Below are positions 45,626 to 55,929 of a stretch of DNA of 64,000 nt, piece after piece. The notes below the pieces were generated by a model. The model saw only the letters and a program-made list of their open reading frames with translations. It did no database searches and had not been told where the DNA came from. The stretch lies in contig NW_020621936.1 of assembly GCF_003573695.1 (NCBI RefSeq), positions 1,302,001-1,366,000 on the forward strand. Direction: 5' to 3'. The stretch is from Papaver somniferum (Eukaryota > Streptophyta > Magnoliopsida > Ranunculales > Papaveraceae). Within the stretch, counting starts at the first letter, position 1. The number at the start of each line of letters is the position of its first letter. Made by a program: the position numbers and the translations under genes.

Positions 45626-47456
45626 ATCTCCCCCTTTGTCAATTTTAGTGACAAAATTATTAATACATATGGAATACAAAAATGATAAACTTTAGTGGCT
45701 CCTATTCCATAGTCTAATCTTCAACGTTCCTTGAAATCTCCGTCCTTCCAAGTACTCCAATAATCCCAAAGGTTGTAAGTTTAGCACCACCGTTGTTGAA
45801 GATCCGTAGCTATGACAATGAGAGAAATCAAGATTCTGTATCATTATTGTACAATGTCATAGTATCATTATCTAACATCAAAGTCCAATTGCATCACGAC
45901 TTTAACAAAAATACTATGGTGATATGTATTACTCCCCCTTAGTCAATACTCCATCTCGATCATGGAAACCACTCCCTCTTACACAATGATACGAAAACCA
46001 TATGTATTTGTAGTGTGAACTACATTATTTCTCCTCCTTTTTGTCAATAAAATTGGCAAAGGTAAAAGAACGGGATCACAATGAAATTTCCACAAGAGAC
46101 ATTCATAGACTAAAAGATAAAATACATACCAACTTAATTTAGATGCAATCATAAAGCCGAAGCTAAATGCATTCATCAAGGAGTTTTAAGATACAAGATA
46201 ACCCCTATAAAATTCCACAGCCGCACACCCCGCAAGATATTACCATTAAGCACAAGTTCAAAAGAACTCTCCCCCATTTGATGCCATTCCCGAAAGAACA
46301 ACAAGAGCGACCTTAATTTCGAAAGAAAAGAAGGATTTTTTAATTGGACACCAAAAACCATGGAAATGATTTTCTATATCCAAAACTCAATCAAATTAAT
46401 CACAAGTAAACCCATGATTAATTTAATTGGAATACATAACTAAATCAAATCACAAAAGTGATCAATTTAATTGATTGTGCTCAACATAAGAAAACTCACG
46501 GAGCTATGACTAAGATAACCACACGGAGATGACTACCTTAATCGTTCAATACTCAACATAAGGAAAACCTTACGGAATATACGACTACATCAACCAATAG
46601 AACATGATTAGTATTGCCGTTCATATACTCAACACAAGAACTTGTGAAATATATGAAAAACTCAACTAGATTAATTACAAGAGAACATATAATTAATCTA
46701 ATTGGAATACACAACCAAACTAATCACCGAAGCAATCAATTTAATTGTCAAAAGATTTTCTCGACAAAAGAAGACTTTCGGAGCAAATAACTAAATAACC
46801 AATCAAGATGATTAATTTAGTTCAAGAATGCTCAACATATAGCATCTCATGGAACAACCAACAAGGCCAATATTAATCGACATAGTTGTAAGGTGCTCAA
46901 CATAAGATACACAATGGAGCCTTCACGGTAAAACATAACAAAATGGATCAATGAAGATCAATACCGTGGATAACATACAAGGATCTATTCTATTTTCCAT
47001 CACTATTTGCATAACGACATAATAGACTTTATCCTTGTCAAACAAAAGATTTCATCCTATTTTCCATCAAATAATGACTGCATAGGCATAACTTTTGTAA
47101 TTGTCAAAAGTCCATTCGTCCTTTCATCAATACGAATATCAATTTATGAACGACTTTACTTTTGACAAATATGGGACCTTCAAGTTCACGGACGCAAACA
47201 ATACATATCCCATAAAAATATTGCAATACTTCAAAACAGATTAATATGCAATATATCATCCTCCAAATATTTTTAGAATTTAAAACAATAAACCTAAAAA
47301 ATAACATAAGAAGATGAAAACAAAAATAGCTATGTGTAGTCACAATCTTCGCTATTCAAACGCTAGTTATTCTTCCAACTAATCCAAAAGAAGACATACT
47401 AGGTATCTATACCTCTTAACAATCATTTCACTCACCTTGAATAATCTTCTCGTATT
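45626..47456 (-). other. Copia-D 3' untranslated internal region
   Basis: Starts with the purine tract (AAAGGGGGAGAT on the minus strand at 45626-45637). It is collinear with Copia-A 1322-2700 but about 450 bp longer, because of a repeat expansion at 46380-46930. No supportable ORF. Confidence 0.7.
46380..46930 (-). repeat. Amplified CTCAACATAAG module in Copia-D
   Basis: CTCAACATAAG or a close variant occurs at 46480, 46552, 46628, 46831 and 46896, usually followed by a CGGA or TGGA and preceded by AATTAATCT/AATTTAAT segments. Copia-A (about 2148) and Copia-C (about 42319) have one copy. Confidence 0.6.
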
Positions 47457-47750
47457 CTATACTTCAAGCTCATCTTCGATTAGGTCAATCCTGGATTCAA
47501 GACTATCCATTTTCTCCTCAAGTCTTTTGGAAGAAACTTCAAGTTCATTTTTCAGAGCACGAACTTGTTCCAAGACGAGATTCATGGTTAAAGAGAGCTT
47601 ATCAAACTGAGAGACAGTAGGGTTCTCATCAGAAGAAGAGACATGTTTGTCATAGCACGTCTCATTGTCAGAAGAATCGAAACGAATCTTTTTGAAGGAA
47701 AGAACTGTCCATACATCACTTTCTTTACTTGAAAGACTATAGGAGTACAT
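47457..47750 (-). CDS. Small coiled-coil ORF of Copia-D, unknown function
   Basis: An ATG at 47750-47748 gives 97 codons. It has a Ser/Asp-rich N-terminal half (SSDNETCYDKHVSSSDE) and a C-terminal half with strong heptad pattern (VRALKNELEVSSKRLEEKMD and onward), a convincing coiled coil. No catalytic motif, signal peptide or membrane segment from this ATG. It lies between the gag remnant and the 3' untranslated region, in a different frame from gag, as in Copia-A and Copia-B. It may be an accessory protein of the family or the tail of a lost ORF. Confidence 0.5.
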   Translation of the reverse strand: MYSYSLSSKESDVWTVLSFKKIRFDSSDNETCYDKHVSSSDENPTVSQFDKLSLTMNLVLEQVRALKNELEVSSKRLEEKMDSLESRIDLIEDELEV

Positions 47751-47998
47751 GATAGAGAAGATGAAATGAGAGTGCTGAAGAGGTAGAGCTTTTAAAAAGG
47801 AATACAGGTGTAGAATTCCCAGAAACACCCTTTTTATCAAACCCTAACAGAAGTTGGTGATCCAAAAAGCGGAAGCCGTTCACGAACAAGACCTGGTAAA
47901 ATCACAAACAGAAAATAACAAGATTATATTACAGTCCTCTTGTATATCATGATTCTTGTATAAGAGGAAGAAAATACAAGAATCATTTTTCAACAAGA

Positions 47999-49432
47999 TT
48001 ACTGAGCATAAGGCCTCCAATCCAAGGTTGGACTGGGATAATCTTTGCAAAGATAGAAATCATCCATTCCACTAGGTTTCTGCTCATCCATTTGAAAAAT
48101 AGAGTCATGAAGAACTTTCATATCCATTGTAATCACAATTTTAAAAAACTTGACTGCAGATCTTTGCAAATCCTGCACCATTTTTGAAAACACCTTTTGA
48201 TGAAAGGTAGACTTCCTTTTCCTTTTCTACATACAATGGTTAGCCGGGCAGGACTATTTTTGATTTATCGTGCTAAGATGATCATGAGATGAACTCAAAT
48301 GAACAGAGATATTTGGTAGAGCCTTCTCCAAGAAACTTCTGGAGTTCAACACAAAATCAGGAGAGGTTTGTTGACCCCGCTCATGAGACACAAACGGACA
48401 TGTCATGAAGGAATTATGAGAATAATTTTCAGCAAAAAGACTGTGAGAGCAATCATAGATTTCCTTAGGAAAATAATCAAGAGTATTCATCCATGCTTTA
48501 GTTATCTCTCTTACCTCCGTTTCTGGATCTTTCGAAGTGACCTGAACACTTTTATAGCACGTGAGACCAGTTTTATTAGTACGACTTTTCTGGATATTCT
48601 TATCCTTTACATTGACTAACGGAGTTTCTTTTTGAGACCTTCTTTTGCTACGTCTGAGTATTTTTTTAAGTTTCTGTATAAACAGAGAAAAAGTAGAAAT
48701 AAAGCAATTCTCACTTTTCTCATTCGTCAATTTAGGACGACAAATCTTATAATCAGGAGAGGTGACGTGATTGCTAGACAATTGATGGTCATCTCTTGAC
48801 ATGTATTCGCGATCGAAAATTCTAAGTTTTCCGACAAGTGTGTTTCGCGAAAGAGTATTAAGGATATTTCCCTCAACGATGGCATGTTTTTTGGACTCGT
48901 ATCTGGATGGCAGCGATCATAGGATTTTTATCACAATTTCCTTTTCAGTAGTGGTCTTACCCAATGCACATGATGCATTAACAATTTCAGACAGTTTGTG
49001 ATAAAAATTGTCAACCGATTCTTCTTCTGCCATATAAAGGTATTCTCATTCGGAATTAAGGTTTTGAAGCCTAGCTTCCTTTTCACTGGGGTTACCTTCA
49101 AATACACTTTCCAAAGTATCCCAAGCTTCTTTATATGTCGTGCACAAGGCCACATGATGTCGAAGATTTGGGGTAATAGCATGCAGGATAGCTTTCAGCC
49201 CGTCAGAGTTTTGGTTTTCAGCAATTAACTCGGCAGCATTATACATAAGAAATTCTTTAGGTACAAATGCATCTCTTTCCATAACAACGGGATTTTCATA
49301 TTCATTCACAACATAGATCCATGATTAGAAGTCACGCGACTGAAGAAATGTGCGCATAGAAACTTTCCACCATAGATAGTTTGAGCCATCGAAGACTGGT
49401 GGTACGTTTACAGAGATAACACTTCCGTCCAT
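47999..49432 (-). pseudogene. gag: Broken gag of Copia-D (UBN2-type N-terminal part)
   Basis: An ATG at 49432-49430, 53 bases after the primer site, starts a typical Copia Gag: VPPVFDGSNYLWWKVSMRTF, then YNAAELIAENQNSDGLKAIL and TYKEAWDTLESVFEGN, the DUF4219/UBN2 signature. One frame continues to 47999 but is cut by TAA 49327-49325, TGA 49048-49046, TGA 48933-48931 and a TAG at 48256-48254. The middle part (48254-48802) is Ser/Lys-rich and unlike known Gag. A zinc knuckle and the coiled coil of Copia-A/C Gag are missing. Gag would form the particle. Dead copy. Confidence 0.85.
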
Positions 49433-49484
49433 ATAGTCAGATCACTACAATCACAGACTGATGAGGTCTTTAACGTGTTTGCCT

Positions 49485-49496
49485 GCTCTGATACCA
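49485..49496 (-). other. Primer-binding site (initiator tRNA-Met) of Copia-D
   Basis: The minus strand reads TGGTATCAGAGC, two bases from the 5' LTR. Confidence 0.9.
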
Positions 49497-49498
49497 AT

Positions 49499-50235
49499 TG
49501 AAAAAGCGGGGGGTCTAACAACACCACCCAATATTTCGCTTAGCAATCTATATGGACTAACTCTGAAATACTTTGCTAAAGAATCAACTAGACAGTCAGA
49601 CTCAATCTAGATTAAAGTATCTCAAGGAGTCAATATCTCTCACTTGTTTTTGATTTACTCAAGCTAAAACAATAGCGAGTCTTTAATCAAACACAAGGAA
49701 TAACTTGGACGGTACCAAAGACCAATATCCAAGGATCAATCAATATTAATCAACAACCAAAGGTTGGATTTCCAATTGGTGATCTTAACGCACAACCTGT
49801 ATTATTTCAGTTATATAAAATATAATGCGGAAAAGAAATAACACAGACACCAGAAGTTTTGTTAACGAGGAAACCGCAAATGCAGAAAAACCCCGGGACC
49901 TAGTCCAGATTGAATACACACTGTATTAAGCCGCTACAAACACTAGCATACTACAAGCTAACTTCGGAATGGACTATAGTTGAACCCCAATCAGTCTCCT
50001 ACCGATCCAAGGTATAGTTGTACTCCTACGCCTCTGATCCCAACATGACACTGCGCACTTGATTCCCTTAGATCATCTCACCCACAACTAAGAGTTACTG
50101 CAACCCAAAATCGCAGACTTGATAATAAACAAATGTGTCTCACACATAAAAGTCTATTAAAGGATAAATTTGTCTCCCACAGAAAAACCCTAGGTTTTGT
50201 TCCGTCTTAAGATATAAAATCAAAGTGAACAGGAA
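49499..50235 (-). repeat. Copia-D 5' LTR, part 1
   Basis: Matches 43323-44055. It is broken by Athila-3 after AGGAA (50231-50235), the left copy of the target duplication; it resumes at 57440. Confidence 0.95.
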
Positions 50236-51750
50236 TGATAGACGCATTTATGTGTCTAATTTGTCCTCAATGTTTCGTATTGTTAGTACTCGTTTCCGTC
50301 CTTATTATGGTAGTTTATGTGTTTGTAGGAATTTTTGGGAATAAAACATTTTTGGAAAAATCGTCTCGAAAAGGTGGTTAAGGCGCCCGCAAGACACTTG
50401 TTATTCGGACTCTCAGTACTGGTTAAGGGGCACCTCAATTACTAAGGGGTAACCCATTTCCAGGGAAACTACTACTGGCAGACTCGTATAGGATAAGGGG
50501 AGGTCATCTTCTTAATTTGAATTTCAGATTTTGGCGGGAATAGTTGCAGCGAAGAACATATTTTAGGGTTCGATCTCTGGGCAATTTCTGAGGAGATTTA
50601 ATCGGAGAAATTCGTCGGTCTGGACTTGAATGGACTAAACAAGCCTGGTATGGTTGTCGGAATCAACGAACTTGGGCTGGATCGTTGGGGGGAAGCAAAC
50701 AGAGGACATGAGTTCTTCACGGGTTCTTCTTGAGTTCCAGTGTGTTCGTAATGTGTTCAGTGTGTGTTTGGAGTATGTTGAGTCGCAACAGAGGCATTGT
50801 GGAGATATTATACGCATAAGTGACAGCTCCAGACACGAAATCATGAAGAAAATAAAAAAAAAGGGGGGAAACTAAATATTCCCGAGTTATGAGAGAAGAT
50901 TTTGTTGTTTAATGTGATATTTGAAGGTGCTGAGAGTATATATATGTGTTACGGGACTCAGAGAAGAGGATGGAGAGATAGGGGATAGAATAGAGCACCA
51001 CAGAGTCGAAAAATCAAGCTGCAGAGAAATCTGCAGCAGCAGCAGAAAAATACTGAAGAACACGAAGAACGGACCAGCAAAGACAGTCGTTTTTCTACAG
51101 TGATAACGACTCACAGCCGAGGGTCGTAATCAGAGGCAGACTTATTTGCTACAGTATCAGTGACACATATTGTGGGTCATTCTGGTTTGTAACACATATA
51201 ACTGTTACAAACCCAATTTTCATTGTATTTCTCCCTTTTCATCATTTGTAAACCATTTTTGAGCAATAATAATGAATTTCGAGCGTGTTTCCAACAACAT
51301 GATGAGCTAAACCCTATCACTGGGACAACGGAGGAAGCAACTTTTCATGATTGTGGTAAATGAATTAATTCTTTTATTGAGTTTTTGCATAGATTTAATT
51401 GCTTTATGATTTATGTTAATTATTTGTTATTTTGTAATATGCCGCATGCTTAGTTCTAAATACTTTAGATGCGTCATGCTTTTAACTTACAAAGAATATT
51501 TTACGAAATCTATTTTTGGCAAAGAACTAGAGTCACAACTTCTTTTGTTTGAGCTACATTGTCTAGAGTTAATGACTGAACCATAACAATATGAAAAGTA
51601 GTGGAATCCCGCATCTCAGCGTCTCTTCATATTGTGACAAATTGTGTATATATATTTTTCCTTATTTTCTTTATTAAGGCTTAAAACAAATTCTCAAGAA
51701 ATCTGAGTGAAGGAATCATCTTACTACAACATCATTGAAAAATACCATCA
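50236..51750 (+). repeat. Athila-3 5' LTR (1515 bp)
   Basis: From TGATAGACGC to ATACCATCA. It matches 55930-57434 closely. Its first 60 bp and about 51050-51300 closely match the Athila-1 LTR; the segment between is different. Confidence 0.95.
50937..50945 (+). promoter_or_regulatory. Putative TATA box, Athila-3 5' LTR
   Basis: TATATATAT, matched by TATATATA at 56621-56628 in the 3' LTR, upstream of the block shared with Athila-1. Confidence 0.5.
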
Positions 51751-51755
51751 ATTTT

Positions 51756-51772
51756 TGGCGTTGCCGACGCGG
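51756..51772 (+). other. Primer-binding site of Athila-3
   Basis: TGGCGTTGCCGACGCGG, five bases after the LTR. It differs from the Athila-1 site at a few positions. Confidence 0.7.
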
Positions 51773-52815
51773 ATTTGTTTATAAATTTGTTTTTAGGTTT
51801 TATTTTATTTGTTCTTTTTTACGCGTTTTGGTATTTTTGTTTGCTTTCAGATTTGGAGCTAAGCTAAAGAAAAGGGGAGAAAGTGATGAAAAGAAAGGCA
51901 AAGCCAAAAAAGGAAAGAAAAGAGAAATCCAAAAGGAGTGAAGAAGAAGATTTTGTATATTATTTTATTTTATTTTTTTTGGAAATTGTAATTAGGGTTA
52001 TATTTTTGTAATCTTTTATTTTTGGACCTTTTTTTCTTTTTGGACTTTTATTTTTGGACATCAGACATTAATTTTTTTTTTAAACCCTACGGAAGGGTAG
52101 TTTCAAATATAAACTGCACAGGGAAGGAAGGGCGATTACGATATCGCCTCGGCCCTTCGGGTTCGTACATGACATAGGAGTTGTGGCCCGAGTCGACTTC
52201 AACGGTTCATCCCCCATCTGGAACGGGAGGTAAGAATTATAAACACCCGTGAATCCCCTGTCAGCGGGTTTACTGGATGATTTTGTATGCATATATGTTG
52301 AGGACCTAAAATCGGATTTAATTTTCTAGTAAAGGGAAAGGCCTGGCCAAATCAATATAAGGACTCGGATTTCATCACCGTTTCCTTCTTGCACGTCTTA
52401 GGAACACGTAACCTACGCGAACCTAAGCTTAAAATACCGACTAGAACGAGACCGATAGGGTAACGAGCTTAATAGGAAAGCCATTCGAAAAATATCGGTT
52501 ACTCTTTTAAGCATACTTCAAAGATCATGATGGTTTTTGTGAGTTGAATGCGTGTCTGCGCCGCCTTGTAATGCGGTGAGTCCTTGGGTATCAAAGCTCC
52601 ACGCAGCTTCCCTCGCCTCTATTCAACTTACTTTGACTCGGATTGATTCCAGAGGGGTTTGCTTAAATTGTAACGAATTCCCTTTCGAAGGATTAGAAGA
52701 TGGTCTAGAAACAATCTAAGTGGAGCCATCATGCTTTTTGTTTGCTAGATAAATTAGGCTTGTTGTGGTCCAGTCAGCCTTCTTTGTGTTTGTTTAGAAT
52801 TCCCTTGCAGTTAGG
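51773..52815 (+). other. Athila-3 leader with two conserved hairpins
   Basis: ACCCT/AGGGT (52084-52098) and GGCGAT/ATCGCC (52131-52148) are the same hairpins as in Athila-1. Homology to Athila-1 continues to about 52790, just before the ATG at 52816. No gene is seen. Confidence 0.75.
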
Positions 52816-54498
52816 ATGTCAAACTGGTATTATAATAGCCATCGCAATGAATATGATTATCCAACTGAACAATATGGACATTACTCTTAACATAGTGTGA
52901 ATAGTGGTTGGGAACGCCAACCTTTGGAAGGATATGCGTCATACCCTGGTGAGCCCAGTTACTATCCACACGTGCATCAGTCTTACGAGCAAGAAGATTA
53001 TAGTACTAGTTCTTCGTCTCTAGAGGATACAATCAAACTATTGAAAAGTAGTCCTTTTTATGATCCCTCTGTTCCTATTCCTCCTTTAGAAGAGTCCCTC
53101 AGGAAGTTAGCTGAGTCGACGCGTAAGTTAGCTGAGATGCATAGTATAATTATAGACGAAAGAACTACAATAATGAGTGAACCTTCTTCAGAAGACCACC
53201 TCAAGCGGATAGCTAAGACGAACGAAAGAATTGCTCGAAATTACTTGAATTGCCAATATAGTGTATCTAATAATACCCTTGAGAATGAAGATAGTTATTT
53301 ACATAATCAAGATAACGAGGTTAGAATTGGTAGCACTACTTGTTTTGATGAGGTTCGATCTTTTTCATGTTATTATGATGAGGATAGTGTTGATGGAGAA
53401 TCATACTTATGTAGGAATAGTGATCAGGAAATGGTTACTCCAATTGAGCTTTATAGTGATAATAATATTTCTAGTTCAAATCCAAATAATTTTAATAATT
53501 ATTCACCTATTCAAAAGGACGAGGATTTGACTAGAGATACCTTCGTTTTAGACGATGTAGTATTTCCTGTTTACAAAGCCGATAATGATTTAGAGGAACG
53601 AGTTTATTCTGAGAATAATGTTTTAGAGTCTAGAGGTTTAGAAATAGTAGTCTTAGACGAAGAAGATGAACTCGTAGAGGTTTTAAATATGAGTGAGGAT
53701 GCATCACCTGAGTATAACCTAAAAGAAGCAATTGACCATTTTCAGGATTCCGATGATCTAAAAATTAGGGAAATTGTAGTTAGTCTACCTAGAGACACCC
53801 AAAACTCTAAGTTTGGGAGTGATTATCATTCTCCCTGTGCTTTACCTTTAACTCTTAGAAATTTCCCTCGTGTAGGGCTTGACATTTGTGCCTCAACCAT
53901 CGTACAAGATTATCTCCATACACGTTTTCCCGAACCTAATAATGTCCAGAAAGAAGCTCAGTTGTTAGAAACCCATCCTCTGGTTGATGTGGTTAACCCA
54001 GTCTATGATACCAAAATTGACTTTGTTTTCCCACCAAAAACTTTTCAATCAATTGTGGGAACATATGATTTTCAGATGTGTCGGTTATTAAGTTTTGAGA
54101 CTAAACCTAATTACTTTAGGATATTAGGGTCGACACATTTTCTTAAGAATGACCATTATTATGGTCAACTTTGTGAGTCAAATCTAATTGACTTAGAGGA
54201 TCCCCAATTATTCAGGTTGTTGTTATGTGCTTCTAAGTTCTTAGGTGAGTTTTTCCAGACTCTAATACCTGAACAGGATCTTAGAGTTGAGGAAATCCAA
54301 CCGATGAAAACCTTTTATTTAGACCCTTTTATAGAGCCTGAACCTGAACCTGAACCACAACTAGATGTAGTTGTCTTAAGCAAGGGTATGTTCGGTATCT
54401 TCTTGGTCTGTTGCAGTTTCCTCTTCTTGTGGGTAACACTTTTTGATCCAGATGACCCACAATTATTCCGGCTGCTTCTATATGATTCTTCGAGGTGA
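52816..54498 (+). pseudogene. Long ORF of Athila-3, novel acidic protein with C-terminal hydrophobic segment
   Basis: An ATG at 52816 begins a Tyr-rich N terminus and meets a TAA at codon 25 (52888-52890). The frame is then open for 534 codons to TGA at 54496-54498; the next in-frame ATG is 53137. With 52897 as residue 1: two helical repeats LRKLAESTRKLAEM (68-81) and HLKRIAKTNERIARN (about 100-114); a long acidic middle; DPQLFRLLL at 435 and again at 520; EPEPEPEP near 480; and a 19-residue hydrophobic stretch at 498-516 (MFGIFLVCC, FLFLWVTLF). No Gag, zinc knuckle, protease or polymerase motif. It occupies the place of gag-pol in Athila-1. A membrane-anchored, env-like role is possible but unproven. 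The early stop makes this copy doubtful. Confidence 0.7.
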
Positions 54499-54644
54499 CT
54501 AATTCTTCCAATGTCTGGCTGAAGACTTTAAACTTAGCACTTCTTGGGAGGTAACCCATTTTCTTGCGACACGGTAATATTCTTCCTTATTCCCTCAAGT
54601 GGTAATAGTTTCTCCTTGTTCATGTTTTTAATTTTAGCTTTAGA

Positions 54645-54682
54645 ACATTGAGGACAATGTTAGATTTAAGTTTGGGGGTAAG
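54645..54682 (+). other. Palindrome plus internal purine tract (Athila-3)
   Basis: ACATTGAGGACAATGT followed by TTTAAGTTTGGGGGTAAGGG. The same module as in Athila-1 and Athila-2. Confidence 0.75.
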
Positions 54683-55563
54683 GGAGAAACTTCTAGCGTC
54701 ACATAGTATCCGATTAGCTAAGTTTACATATTTTTTCTCACCGAAAAGATAGAAATTGGAATGCTAGAGATAACAATCTTTTGAGACATTAGAGAAAAAG
54801 ACATTGAGATCTTTGATATTCAGGAGAGAACTTGTTCCTTTTAGAGGGTAATCGTGATGGACCTAACCATCCATGATGGAAAGGCAAGTAGGTCAGGAAA
54901 TGCCAGAAAGATAAAGCAACCTCACAATGTAGTCTTAGTTACTGGATTGCGGCTCTCTCTCAGTAGAAACTTATCATCATCAACAAGAGGAGCGACATCA
55001 AAATCTATGAAGAAAGTTGAAGACGTTTAAATTTTAGAAGCAACAATAGAAAAGAATAATTCAAAAATCAAAGTTGAAGACTTAGTTACAAAAATCTATA
55101 AGAGCAAACGATTTAAGTTGTTGAAGTTCATGATACCAAGGCATCACAAATTGCGAAGATCCAAGTTCTAAGTCCTTCTCTCATGACCATGTAAATTTTT
55201 ATCTTGTTTCTCTTCAAAAAAAAAAATGAAAAAAAAAAGAAAAAAAAAAGAAAAAAAGAAAAGAAAAGAAAATCATCATTACGTTCTTTTTGTTATATAA
55301 TTAGTTTTTTGTTTTTTGTTCAATAAGGCCATAGGGAAGTAGAAATTTTTAAGTCAAGCAAGAAATCAAAGAGAAGAGTTAATTGTCAAGGCTCCATGAG
55401 GTTCGATAGTTTATCATCAACAGTTGAAGACCGAAGAAGACGTTGTTTCTACTGAGCACTATGAGAGAGTCGAAGAAAGATACATTTGGTTGCTTTGTTA
55501 GTCCGCTTTCAATATGGCACAAGATCTTTCTAGCACTGGTTTAACTCATCACACGTAACTAGT

Positions 55564-55704
55564 CCAGCTGTGTAGCAGATGTCCCTCTCATCTTTATCTC
55601 TCTCCTAATCTTATCCAGCTGTAAAGCAGCGGACGCATCTTACAATGTTTATCTAGCTGTGTAGCGGATATCTCTTTATCTAGCAATGTTGCGGATGTGT
55701 CTCC
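55564..55704 (+). repeat. Irregular short repeats (AGCTGTGTAGCGGAT)
   Basis: Four degenerate copies start at about 55564, 55615, 55654 and 55681, each CCAGCTGTnnAGCrGAyG-like followed by TCTC-rich sequence. Confidence 0.6.
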
Positions 55705-55861
55705 CGTTTTCTTCAGTCAGCTTTAGAGCTGACACTTTTAATTTCTCTGGCATTCTAGTTACTTAGAGATAGGTTGAGAATATGTATGTCCTCATAGCTC
55801 TTTGGATACTTGTGACCAATTAGAAGTCATGGTTTTGTGGGTACACCTCTGGTAAACTCTC

Positions 55862-55929
55862 CCGAGATTAACTCGGTTTTATTTTTTTGTTTTGCTCGGG
55901 GACTAGAAAATAATAAGTTTGGGGGTATT
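55862..55929 (+). other. Terminal hairpins and polypurine tract of Athila-3
   Basis: CCGAG-ATTAA-CTCGG (55862-55876), T run, TTTGCTCGGGGACTAGAAAA (arms decayed relative to Athila-1), then AAGTTTGGGGGTATT up to the 3' LTR. Confidence 0.75.

Larger units (their letters stand above)
54499..55861 (+). other. Athila-3 region after the ORF
   Basis: About 1.36 kb without a supportable ORF. It includes the palindrome module (54645-54682), an A-rich GAAAA run at 55217-55271 and short repeats at 55564-55704. Confidence 0.65.

Noticed and set aside
46380..46930. Repeats in Copia-D as a CRISPR array
   Set aside because: Units are degenerate, irregularly spaced and lie inside a plant retrotransposon.
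52897..54498. Using 52897 as start of the Athila-3 ORF
   Set aside because: The codon is GTG, which is unlikely to start a plant protein; ATG at 52816 (before the stop) or 53137 is more plausible.
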